This document shows, in pieces, positions 22,834 to 29,903 of a stretch of 35,200 bases of DNA. A program made the position numbers and the translations under genes. The notes under the pieces were generated by a model that was given only the letters and a program-made list of their open reading frames with translations, searched no databases and was not told where the DNA came from. The stretch lies in assembly GCA_023128825.1 (NCBI GenBank), contig JAGMDF010000004.1, positions 1 to 35,200 on the forward strand, read 5' to 3'. The stretch is from Caldifarciminota bacterium. GTDB taxonomy: Bacteria; Hydrothermota; Tepidihabitantia; B3-TA06. Each line of letters opens with the position of its first letter. The first letter of the stretch is position 1.

Positions 22834-22872
22834 TGCTCCTTTTGCCCTGCTGGCACTAAGATAAAAGATCGC
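22834..22872 (-). repeat. REP-like stem-loop, family 2, degenerate inverted copy
   Basis: TGCTCCTTTTGCC...AAAAGATCGC, the inverse of the element at 16532, with extra bases in the loop. Directly after the second permease stop. Confidence 0.5.
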
Positions 22873-22936
22873 TGGAATAATCTGAAGACGACCGTCAGGT
22901 CATCCCTGCAGACAGTGATCTAACCTTACTGGAAGG

Positions 22937-22990
22937 TGTGTTACGGGTTACGTGTTACCGGTTACGGGTTACGTGTTACGGGTGTTACGG
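22937..22990 (+). repeat. Short tandem repeat of GTTACGGGT-type units
   Basis: Six or so units of 7-11 bp (GTTACGGGTTACGTGTTACC and variants) immediately upstream of the DUF4097 promoter. A related GTTGCGGGGT run is at 34427-34460. Confidence 0.7.
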
Positions 22991-22991
22991 A

Positions 22992-23019
22992 TTGACTACG
23001 TCACATAGCGTCCTATAAT
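22992..23019 (+). promoter_or_regulatory. Promoter of the DUF4097 lipoprotein
   Basis: TTGACT (22992-22997), 16-bp spacer, TATAAT (23014-23019). Confidence 0.8.
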
Positions 23020-23041
23020 ACAGTAAAATAAGGAGGATCGC

Positions 23042-23884
23042 GTGAAGAAAATCGTGTTTTTGACTTTGGCCGCGTTGGTGGCCGCATCCCTTGGATGCTT
23101 TTATGGAAAAGAAGCGTCCGAAACGGCGACCGTTGATTACGCCGCCGCACTTTACGATCGTGTCGAGATAGAGACCGAAAACGGCGAGATAACCTCATCG
23201 GTAAGCTCCGACTCTCTGATCACGATAACCCTTACCAAGTGGGTCACCGGCCCCTCGGCAAAAGCCCATCTGGACGATATAGAGGTTCACGTTACCAAGG
23301 ATACCACGGGCCGCGTTCTTCGAATCTTCATAGAGATTCCAAACGTCTCCACGCGGAGCTACGGCTGCGACGCCGACATAGAACTGCCCGAATCCCTGTA
23401 TGTTGACCTTGTGACTTCCAACGGCAAGATGAAGGCCGCAGGTCACCAGAACGGACTGCGCCTCGTGACCTCCAACGGCATGATAGAGATCGCCAAAACC
23501 GCCGGGGATGCAGAGCTTGAAACCTCAAATGGTGCGATAGCCGTTGATCGCCATTCAGGCGATATCACGGGTGAAACCGCTAACGGTGAGATTGATGCCG
23601 AGGTCATAATGGTGAAGTCTGTGGTGAATGCCACCGATACCACCTACGGCTACTGCCGCTTTAAGAGCTCAAACGGCAGAATCACTTTGGCCGTGCCGGA
23701 CACGGTCGGAGCGCAGATCAGAATCGAAACCTCTAACGGAGACATAAGCGTTGATCCCGATCTCCCCACCCAAGGGGACTACAACTCCGACGATGACATC
23801 TACGAAAGTAAGATGGGTGACGAGTCCGGAGAGATCGACCTTGAAACCTCAAACGGCGACGTAAGCCTGAAGAAATTGGAGTAA
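23042..23884 (+). CDS. DUF4097-type beta-helical lipoprotein
   Basis: 280 aa, GTG start at 23042 with AAGGAGG 5 nt upstream. Signal peptide and lipobox (KKIVFLTLAALVAASLGC, Cys19). From residue 45 the protein repeats a short strand motif, (E/V)TSNGxI: IETENGEI, LVTSNGKM, LVTSNGMIEI, ETSNGAIAV, ETANGEIDA, KSSNGRITL, ETSNGDISV, ETSNGDVSL. This is the DUF4097 right-handed beta-helix pattern seen in putative adhesins and bactofilin-like envelope proteins. Exported and lipid-anchored. Single-gene unit with promoter and terminator. Function unknown. Confidence 0.88.
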   Translation: MKKIVFLTLAALVAASLGCFYGKEASETATVDYAAALYDRVEIETENGEITSSVSSDSLITITLTKWVTGPSAKAHLDDIEVHVTKDTTGRVLRIFIEIPNVSTRSYGCDADIELPESLYVDLVTSNGKMKAAGHQNGLRLVTSNGMIEIAKTAGDAELETSNGAIAVDRHSGDITGETANGEIDAEVIMVKSVVNATDTTYGYCRFKSSNGRITLAVPDTVGAQIRIETSNGDISVDPDLPTQGDYNSDDDIYESKMGDESGEIDLETSNGDVSLKKLE

Positions 23885-23904
23885 ACCACCTAAAGGTAGT
23901 TAAA

Positions 23905-23937
23905 GAGGCCCCATAAGGTGCCTCTTTTCTTATTGAT
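23905..23937 (+). terminator. Intrinsic terminator after DUF4097 gene
   Basis: Stem AAGAGGC / GCCTCTT with a 10-nt loop, then TTCTTATT. Confidence 0.75.
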
Positions 23938-23944
23938 TAGACGG

Positions 23945-23972
23945 TTGCAAAATCCCCTCGATGGAATATAGT
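23945..23972 (+). promoter_or_regulatory. Promoter of the GNAT gene (leaderless)
   Basis: TTGCAA (23945-23950), 16-bp spacer, TATAGT (23967-23972), 5 nt to the GTG at 23978. Confidence 0.65.
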
Positions 23973-23977
23973 AAGGG

Positions 23978-24622
23978 GTGCGAGAATCGCTTATCCTGAG
24001 ACCTGCCGAACCTAAAGATGCACCCCAGGCGGCAGCACTCTTCTACTCCACCGGCCACCCGGCATTCAACCTCGCGTTCGGTTCTCAAGACAAGGCGATC
24101 TCCATAATCCGTAGACTGTTTGCAAGACCCGGCAACCCGATGAGCTTTGAGCACACCACGGTCGCAGAGGTTAGAAAGCGAGTGGTGGGAATCTTAACCA
24201 TCAGTGATCGTGCAATCGAAGCCAAAACTCAGCCACGTATGGGAGCAGAACTTTTGAGTATCTGCGGCCCCGCGCCGCTCCTTTCCCGCCTGCCCGTCCT
24301 TCTCCGCCTGCAGCGTCTCACCAGGCTGACCAGAGAAGATGAACTCTGCATCGATGACATCGCCGTTTCCCCTCAGGTGCGCGGGAAGGGGATCGGTCGC
24401 CTGCTTATGCAGCAAGCCGAACGTCTTGCAAGACGTAAAAGCTACACCCTTATCTCCCTCTACGTCCTACGGGACAACTTCCAGGCGATAGGCTTCTACC
24501 ACAGGCTAGGCTACGTGTGTGATGAGGAAAGGACTGATTGCTGGCTTGCAAGGCGCTACGGATTCAGAGGATTCTTACGCATGGTTAAACCGACTGAGCA
24601 GGTTGCCGATAAATTTCAATAG
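23978..24622 (+). CDS. GNAT-family N-acetyltransferase
   Basis: 214 aa, GTG start 5 nt after the -10 box, so the mRNA should be leaderless. The acetyl-CoA binding motif A is clear near residues 125-146 (DIAVSPQVRGKGIGRLLMQQAERLA), and motif B follows (LYVLRDNFQAIGFYHRLGYV). The N-terminal part (LRPAEPKDAPQAAALFYSTGHPAF) fits the family. The acceptor cannot be told from sequence. It lies 210 nt upstream of the cysteate synthase pair on the same strand but has its own promoter. An acyl or acetyl transfer role in the same lipid pathway is possible but unproven. Confidence 0.85.
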   Translation: MRESLILRPAEPKDAPQAAALFYSTGHPAFNLAFGSQDKAISIIRRLFARPGNPMSFEHTTVAEVRKRVVGILTISDRAIEAKTQPRMGAELLSICGPAPLLSRLPVLLRLQRLTRLTREDELCIDDIAVSPQVRGKGIGRLLMQQAERLARRKSYTLISLYVLRDNFQAIGFYHRLGYVCDEERTDCWLARRYGFRGFLRMVKPTEQVADKFQ

Positions 24623-24679
24623 GTTAAAGGTTAACCTGCTTAATTTTTAACCTGACTCACATTTGTGACCTTGGAATGC

Positions 24680-24708
24680 TTGACAAACCCCTGAAAAATC
24701 GTTACTAT
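24680..24708 (+). promoter_or_regulatory. Promoter of the cysteate synthase operon
   Basis: TTGACA (24680-24685), 17-bp spacer, TACTAT (24703-24708). It gives a leader of about 118 nt. Confidence 0.75.
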
Positions 24709-24739
24709 CCATAATTACCTGGGGTTATTGTGTGTTTGA

Positions 24740-24806
24740 AGGCAAGTGTAGACGGTGTAGCATGCAGGCAAACTTGCCTGGAAACAACTTGGGGAAGTTG
24801 GCAGGC
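24740..24806 (+). promoter_or_regulatory. Structured 5' leader with competing hairpins
   Basis: Three arrangements compete for the same bases. AGGCAAGT (24740-24747) can pair with ACTTGCCT (24772-24779). CAGGCAA/TTGCCTG folds locally (24765-24780). GCCTG (24776-24780) can pair with CAGGC (24802-24806) around a perfect CAACTT-GGGG-AAGTTG hairpin (24785-24800). This is the layout of a riboswitch or attenuator ahead of the cysteate synthase gene. I do not recognise a known class. Confidence 0.5.
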
Positions 24807-24832
24807 TTAATATCTGTTTAGGAGAGTCTCAG

Positions 24833-26119
24833 ATGGGTAACGGTTATTTCAAACCTACGAAGTACAAACTAAGGTGTCTCGCATGCGGCAAGGAGTTTAC
24901 CGAGGACAATCATCTTCTTTCCTGCGACGCCGAGCACGGCCCTGCGTTTCTGCGTGCGGAGTACGAAGAAAAACAACTCACGGTACACGAAGAGGCCTCT
25001 GGTATGTTTCGTTTCTCAGACTGGCTCCCTCTGCGCAGGCCGATAGAAAACTCGGCTTTGCCGGTGGCATACAAAAGCGAAGGGCTTGCATCTCATCTGG
25101 GACTCTCAAATCTCTGGATAGTGTTCTCAGGCTACTGGCCTGACCGCGGGGCGGATATGCGTACATGTACTTTCAAGGAGCTCGAGGCCCCGCCGGTTCT
25201 TTCAAGGTTCACCGATGATTCCAGAACCCTCGTGCTTGCCTCGGCAGGCAACACCTCAAGGGCTTTCGCAGAGATCTGTTCTGCCAACGGCATCCCTCTT
25301 CTGATGGTTGTCCACGAGGCAGGACTGTCTTGCATGTGGTCGACTAAACCCTTCTCGGATTCGGTCAAGCTGGTTGCTGTAACTGGTGACGCAGACTACT
25401 TTGACGCCATTCATTTTTCCGGTATGATCGCCTCTCTTCCAGGATATATTCCCGAAGGCGGGGCAAAGAACGTGGCGCGCCGTGACGGAATGGGTGTTTC
25501 TGTACTTGCCGCAGTGATTACCGCAGGCCGTATCCCCGATCACTATTTCCAGGCGGTTGGATCCGGTACAGGCGGGATTTCCGCGTGGGAGGCGGCCGAG
25601 CGCCTGCGTGCCGACGGTCGCTTCGGGGACGTAGGGATGAAGCTTCACCTTGTGCAGAACCACCCCTTTACCCCGCTAGTGGACGCATGGAACCAAGGCT
25701 CACGCAAGCTTCTACCCATGGACGAGGCGGAAGCCAGACGACGGATATCTCAGATTAATGCCAACGTTCTCTCGAACCGCAGACCGCCCTACTCGGTTAA
25801 AGGTGGGGTCTACGATGCGCTTGCCGACACCCAGGGTCATATGTACTCGGTGACGAACGGGGAAGCTGACGCAGCAGACGAGCTTTTTCTCAAGACCGAA
25901 GGGATAGACCTTACCCCTGCGGCGGCCGTGGCCGCAGCGGCTTTGAAGAAGGCAATCCAGCGAAAGACCATTACAGCAGACGAGATGGTTCTTTTGAACG
26001 TCACCGGCGGCGGGCAGAAACGCCTGTTTGCCGAACACAAAATTAACTACTTGAAGCCGCATCTCGAGGTGCGGCGTGATGAAATCTCGGAGAGGGTAGT
26101 TAAAAGACTTTTTGGTTGA
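24833..26119 (+). CDS. Cysteate synthase (threonine synthase-like PLP enzyme)
   Basis: 428 aa. Cysteate synthase converts O-phosphoserine and sulfite to L-cysteate and phosphate. The N-terminus has a Cys-rich segment (CLACGKEF...LSC), then GMFRFSDWLPLRRP, the PLP lysine in YKSEGLASHLG (Lys81), SAGNTSRAFAE, the signature EGGAKNVARRDGMG, the phosphate loop AVGSGTGGISAWEA, NVLSNRRPPYSVKGG, and NVTGGG near the end. These follow the methanogen coenzyme M cysteate synthase more closely than ordinary threonine synthase. ATG at 24833 with GGAGAG upstream. The next gene, an alpha-oxoamine synthase, starts 19 nt downstream; the pair fits sulfonolipid rather than coenzyme M synthesis. Threonine synthase is the alternative. 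Confidence 0.85.
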   Translation: MGNGYFKPTKYKLRCLACGKEFTEDNHLLSCDAEHGPAFLRAEYEEKQLTVHEEASGMFRFSDWLPLRRPIENSALPVAYKSEGLASHLGLSNLWIVFSGYWPDRGADMRTCTFKELEAPPVLSRFTDDSRTLVLASAGNTSRAFAEICSANGIPLLMVVHEAGLSCMWSTKPFSDSVKLVAVTGDADYFDAIHFSGMIASLPGYIPEGGAKNVARRDGMGVSVLAAVITAGRIPDHYFQAVGSGTGGISAWEAAERLRADGRFGDVGMKLHLVQNHPFTPLVDAWNQGSRKLLPMDEAEARRRISQINANVLSNRRPPYSVKGGVYDALADTQGHMYSVTNGEADAADELFLKTEGIDLTPAAAVAAAALKKAIQRKTITADEMVLLNVTGGGQKRLFAEHKINYLKPHLEVRRDEISERVVKRLFG

Positions 26120-26138
26120 AAGAAGGAGAACAAGGATC

Positions 26139-27344
26139 ATGAGGGATCTTTTTGCGAAATGCGGTAAGGAAGGCGGTTACTTCTCCCGATTCCGCATGAT
26201 GCGCGACCGTTACTTCGCGCTACCAATCATCGAAGGGATGCCGGGCACCCACATGACGTTCAAGGGACGCAAGGTAATCCAGTGGGCAATCAACAACTAC
26301 CTTGGGCTTGTGGATAGACCCGAGCTGATCGAGGTCGCGCGTGAAGCGGCGGCAAAGTGGGGAGTGGGCGCTCCCATGGGCTCGCGCTTCATGACAGGCA
26401 ACACCGAACGCCACACCGAGCTTGAGCGAAGGCTCGCAAAGTTCTCAGATAAGGAATCGGCCATCCTCTTCAACTACGGCTACCTGGGAGTGATCGGCAC
26501 CGTGACCTCGATGATCGGCAAGGACGACGTGATCGTTATAGACAAACTCGCCCACGCCTCCATGATGGACGCGGCGTTCTCCACCCGCCAGTTCATACCC
26601 TTCCGTCACAACGACCTCGAAAGCCTGGAACGCGCTCTCAAGCGCGCCAGCCGCCTTCACGAAGGCGGGGTCCTTGTGGTGGTGGAGGGGGTGTACGGGA
26701 TGACCGGCGACCTGGCCGATCTGCCCGGAATCATTGAACTCAAGAATAAATACGGCGCCAGGCTGTTCGTGGACGACGCCCACGGATTCGGCACCATGGG
26801 CAAGGGCGGAGGAGGCACCGGCTTTCACTACGGGGTTCAGGATTCCATAGACATTTACTTCGGCACCTTTGCCAAGGCGTTCGCGGCCATCGGCGGCTTC
26901 AGCAGCGCACGAGACGACGTGGTAGAATACATCCGCTTCAACGCCCGCACCCAGATATTCGCCAAATCCCTGCCCATGGTGGTGGTCGAGGTCCTCCTGA
27001 AGGCGATGGATATCGTGGAGTCGGAGCCTGAGCTTGTAGAAAAGCTCTGGGAGAACACACGCAAGCTGCAGGACGGTCTGCGCGAGCTGGGCTTTGATCT
27101 CGGCAACACCGCCTCCCCTGTCACACCGGTCTACATCCCGACCTCAGATATTGAAACCGGCATCCGCTTCATACACAAGATGCGCGACGAGAAGGGAATC
27201 TTCATCTCCGGCGTGATGTATCCTGTGATTCCCAAGGGGGTGCTTCTTGCCCGGATGATCCCCACCGCCGCCCACACAGATGAGGACATCGAGGAGACAC
27301 TCAAAGCATTCCGCGAGGTGCGCGACGAGATGGGGCTTTTGTAA
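26139..27344 (+). CDS. Alpha-oxoamine synthase, probable cysteate-fatty acyltransferase
   Basis: 401 aa from the ATG at 26139 (AAGGAG 10 nt upstream); a TTG at 26112 would overlap the upstream gene. Fold-type I PLP enzyme of the serine palmitoyltransferase / KBL / BioF family. Markers are NNYLGL, GAPMGSRFMTGNTERHTELE, NYGYLGV, VVEGVYGMTGDLADL, VDDAHGFGTMG and the PLP lysine in TFAKAFAAIGGF (Lys246). Members condense an acyl-thioester with an amino acid and release CO2. Coupled directly to cysteate synthase, the likely substrate is cysteate, giving 3-ketocapnine, the sulfonolipid base. The later ketoreductase is not in the window. Serine palmitoyltransferase is the main alternative. Confidence 0.82.
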   Translation: MRDLFAKCGKEGGYFSRFRMMRDRYFALPIIEGMPGTHMTFKGRKVIQWAINNYLGLVDRPELIEVAREAAAKWGVGAPMGSRFMTGNTERHTELERRLAKFSDKESAILFNYGYLGVIGTVTSMIGKDDVIVIDKLAHASMMDAAFSTRQFIPFRHNDLESLERALKRASRLHEGGVLVVVEGVYGMTGDLADLPGIIELKNKYGARLFVDDAHGFGTMGKGGGGTGFHYGVQDSIDIYFGTFAKAFAAIGGFSSARDDVVEYIRFNARTQIFAKSLPMVVVEVLLKAMDIVESEPELVEKLWENTRKLQDGLRELGFDLGNTASPVTPVYIPTSDIETGIRFIHKMRDEKGIFISGVMYPVIPKGVLLARMIPTAAHTDEDIEETLKAFREVRDEMGLL

Positions 27345-27392
27345 CTCCTCCCTTTCTCCTTTGGAGAAAGCCCTTCGGAGAAGAAATCGGAA
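27345..27392 (-). repeat. REP-like stem-loop, family 2, degenerate
   Basis: On the minus strand CCGATTTCTTCTCC...GGAGAAAGGGAGGAG, similar to 16493-16524 with extra internal bases. Follows the alpha-oxoamine synthase stop. Confidence 0.45.
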
Positions 27393-27466
27393 TATAAAAA
27401 AGGTTAATTGACCAATTTCCTTTCCTCCCCAACCAAATGCCCGCATTTGTTTGAGGTTAATTGTTA

Positions 27467-27551
27467 GGACCCCCGCGTGGGGACGCGCAGCGTAACCCGT
27501 GGGGCATAATGCGGGGTCCCCGGGCAGGGACGTAGTACCTGCCTGGGGTGT
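27467..27551 (+). repeat. Two REP-like stem-loops, family 1
   Basis: 27467-27509 and 27513-27551. The second (GGGGTCCCCGGGCAGG-GACGTAGTAC-CCTGCCTGGGGTGTTT) is almost perfectly self-complementary and abuts the stop codon of the convergent VOC gene. Confidence 0.75.
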
Positions 27552-28610
27552 TTAATCCTTGTAGCGGTTAAAGCGAACCAGTTTCATGAGCCAGCGAGGT
27601 AGAGGCTTGCCCGGCTTGCGCTTCTGCAGGTTAAAGCCTATCTTCTTAACAAGATTCAACCGGGTTGGTTCGGCAAGCTCGATCATCGTGCCATCGGGAT
27701 CGACAAGGTAGGCAAAGAGTGCTGTGGCTCCATGCCCCATCTCGAAATCCTCGGTGTTAGGTTCAAGCAACGGCTTGGCCCCTCTACGGACAAGCTCATC
27801 AAACGTTCTCTGGATATCGTGTACGTCAAAACATATCTCCATCTGTCCTATGTCTCCCCATCTTCTTCCGTGATAGATATGTGCGCCTTTCTTACCCCCA
27901 GTCTCTACCAGCTCGATCATGCCGCGGTCGAGGTAGAAGCTGTAGAAGGAGGTAGAGGGACGGGGATCATGCAGAAGAACACGCCGCATAGGACGATCAC
28001 CTCCAGGGATAGAAGCCAGCATCGGATCAATGCCCTTCCAGTCGTAAATCACCTGGCTGTAATCCAGTATATCCCTGTAGAAACGAAGGGAGCGTTCCAT
28101 GTCGGTCACTGCGATAGTAGGAAAGATCGCCCCTCCTACCCGTTTGTCGTCACGACGTAGCGAGTACTTCATGCCGGGAATTTCAACCAGGTAGATGAGC
28201 AGGTTGTCGGGGTCCTTAATCAAGGCCGTCTTCCAGGACGGCTTGGCAACCCATGGCATGGGGCCAGCAATGATCGTATCCGTAGAATCGGCAAATAACC
28301 CAAGGACGCGTTCGATCTCCGTAACCTTAAGGGCGGTTGCACTCATGCCCGGATTACCCCATCTCCAATCGGCAGGGAATGGTTTTGGGTTGGTGGAAAG
28401 GTACTCATATAGCTCAAGGGCCGCACCGCCCATCAGGTTGGCGGCAATAACTACCTTGCGTTCGTAGTCTCCGCCGACTATAGGCTCCATCCGCGATGCA
28501 TAACTCTGGTTCAAACTCATGGGGACGTCAAAACCGAGCCTGCGGTAGAAAGCCCACGAACGCTCACGATCCGCCACTCCAAACCCCACATGCTGAAGAG
28601 CAGTAATCAC
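27552..28610 (-). CDS. Tandem VOC (glyoxalase/dioxygenase fold) domain protein
   Basis: 352 aa from the GTG at 28610 (GGGAG 6 nt upstream); a TTG at 28637 would add nine residues without a good ribosome-binding site. Two vicinal oxygen chelate modules: residues about 1-128 (ITALQHVGFGVADRERSWAFYRRLGFDVP) and 143-305 (FPTIAVTDMERSLRFYRDILDYSQ...GDIGQMEICFDVHDIQRTFDEL...YLVDPDGTMIELAEP). VOC enzymes include glyoxalase I, ring-cleaving dioxygenases and epimerases and need a metal held by His/Glu. His9 in QHV, Glu263 in QMEICF and Glu303 in TMIELAEP are candidate ligands. Substrate unknown. An operator-like array lies upstream of its promoter. Confidence 0.85.
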   Translation of the reverse strand: MITALQHVGFGVADRERSWAFYRRLGFDVPMSLNQSYASRMEPIVGGDYERKVVIAANLMGGAALELYEYLSTNPKPFPADWRWGNPGMSATALKVTEIERVLGLFADSTDTIIAGPMPWVAKPSWKTALIKDPDNLLIYLVEIPGMKYSLRRDDKRVGGAIFPTIAVTDMERSLRFYRDILDYSQVIYDWKGIDPMLASIPGGDRPMRRVLLHDPRPSTSFYSFYLDRGMIELVETGGKKGAHIYHGRRWGDIGQMEICFDVHDIQRTFDELVRRGAKPLLEPNTEDFEMGHGATALFAYLVDPDGTMIELAEPTRLNLVKKIGFNLQKRKPGKPLPRWLMKLVRFNRYKD

Positions 28611-28688
28611 GTCTACTCCCGGTCTTGGGTTTTTCAAGGGACAGAGTCCCTACGCCTCTCCCCCGTTGTACATCCGATTTAGACTTCA

Positions 28689-28716
28689 AGTATAATCAAC
28701 CAGCAGAGCGTGTCAA
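28689..28716 (-). promoter_or_regulatory. Promoter of the VOC gene
   Basis: Minus strand TTGACA (28711-28716), 16-bp spacer, TATACT (28689-28694). The leader of about 70 nt contains a small GGGAC/GTCCC hairpin. Confidence 0.75.
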
Positions 28717-28726
28717 CCTCTCTCTG

Positions 28727-28778
28727 TGGACGTCCAGGGAGATGCGCTGGACGTGCAGGGCAATTGCTCGGACGTCCG
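28727..28778. promoter_or_regulatory. Three GGACGTCC palindromes spaced 21 bp apart
   Basis: TGGACGTCCA (28727-28736), TGGACGTGCA (28748-28757, one mismatch) and CGGACGTCCG (28769-28778). The 21-bp period puts them on one face of the helix. They start 11 bp upstream of the VOC -35 box, where activator sites lie. On the plus strand TTGCTC-17-TACTAT (28764-28792) may be a divergent promoter. Plus-strand 28793-28902 has only a doubtful 20-codon frame (28849-28909). Confidence 0.6.
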
Positions 28779-28902
28779 AAAAATCATACTATAATAATAT
28801 AGTTGTGCGAGCGCCTGAGCCGCATCTTCATCAGAAATCTATACTCATGTACAAAGACCTCGACATTCCTTCCGCCTTATTCGAACAAATCACTCAAGCA
28901 GC

Positions 28903-28930
28903 TTGGTAAGGGAGCAAAAGGTCCTATAAT
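28903..28930 (+). promoter_or_regulatory. Promoter of the Mrp gene
   Basis: TTGGTA (28903-28908), 16-bp spacer, TATAAT (28925-28930). Leader of about 80 nt. Confidence 0.6.
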
Positions 28931-29015
28931 TAAGGTAGGATAATCGGCGCCCATGAGTGCAGTTTGCACTTCGTCTCAAACGGACTATCATTGAGCAAAA
29001 GAAAGGAGAAAGCGA

Positions 29016-29840
29016 ATGATGCAGTCACCGGAGCAGCTCAAACGCCAGGAGGAGCTGAACCGAAAGCTTAAGGAGAATCTCGGACGGATCCGCAAGAAGC
29101 TCCTCGTTCTTTCAAACAAGGGCGGGGTTGGGAAAAGCTTTGTGGCCACAAGCCTTGCGTTGATCGCGGCAAGGAGAGGACTTCAGACCGGCTTGCTGGA
29201 CGCGGACATCCACGGCCCATCGGTGGCTCACATGCTCGGCTTTGCCGGCATGCCTCTGGGCGTAACAGAGGATAACGTTATCGAGCCGATACCGGTTCGT
29301 GAAAACCTGGTGGCGGTGAGCACCGCATCCTTACTGAAGAGTCAGGATGACTCGGTAATCTGGCGCGGTCCTTTGAAGATGGGACTCTTAAAGCAGTTTT
29401 TAGCCGAGGTGCGTTGGGGCGAGCTTGATCTTTTGATCGTAGATTCGCCGCCCGGTACAGGGGACGAACCCTTGTCCATAGCACAGTTGATACCGGAGAT
29501 GTCCGGCGCAGTGGTTGTAACATCACCGCAGGACATTGCACTTCTGGATTCTCGAAAGTGCATAAGCTTTTTAAATCAGCTGAAGATACCTACGCTTGGC
29601 ATCTTGGAGAACCTAAGCGGGATGCTCTGCCCCTACTGCGGCAAGCCGATTGACGTGTTCAAGCAAGGCGGAGGAAAGCAGGCTGCAGCGGATCTCGGGG
29701 TGCCTTTCCTTGGTGCCATCCCTATCGATCCGGAGATCGTTCGCGCCTCGGATGATGGCAAGCCTTACGTACTGGAGCATCCGGACTCCGAGGCGGCAAA
29801 GGTGCTTGAGGCGATCATCGAAGAGGTAGGAAAGCTGTAG
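29016..29840 (+). CDS. Mrp/NBP35-type ATP-binding Fe-S carrier
   Basis: 274 aa cytoplasmic P-loop ATPase that carries Fe-S clusters to apo-proteins. The deviant Walker A is SNKGGVGKS (about 33-41), the switch region LLDADIHGPS (60-69), Walker B LLIVDSPPGTGDEP (139-152). The CxxC cluster ligands are in GMLCPYCGKP (C205, C208), and QGGGKQAAADLGVPFLGAIPID is typical of the family. The N-terminal DUF59 domain found in some Mrp proteins is absent. ATG at 29016 with AAAGGAG 7 nt upstream. Single gene; which apo-protein it serves is not shown by context. Confidence 0.93.
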   Translation: MMQSPEQLKRQEELNRKLKENLGRIRKKLLVLSNKGGVGKSFVATSLALIAARRGLQTGLLDADIHGPSVAHMLGFAGMPLGVTEDNVIEPIPVRENLVAVSTASLLKSQDDSVIWRGPLKMGLLKQFLAEVRWGELDLLIVDSPPGTGDEPLSIAQLIPEMSGAVVVTSPQDIALLDSRKCISFLNQLKIPTLGILENLSGMLCPYCGKPIDVFKQGGGKQAAADLGVPFLGAIPIDPEIVRASDDGKPYVLEHPDSEAAKVLEAIIEEVGKL

Positions 29841-29903
29841 GAGATTTATTCTTGGTTAGGGCGAGAATTGACCAAGACAGATACTCAGAGAGGGTGAATT
29901 ATC

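Noticed and set aside
28625-28909. 94-codon plus-strand frame between VOC and Mrp genes
   Set aside because: Crosses the VOC promoter and operator array; only the last 20 codons are free and lack good start signals.
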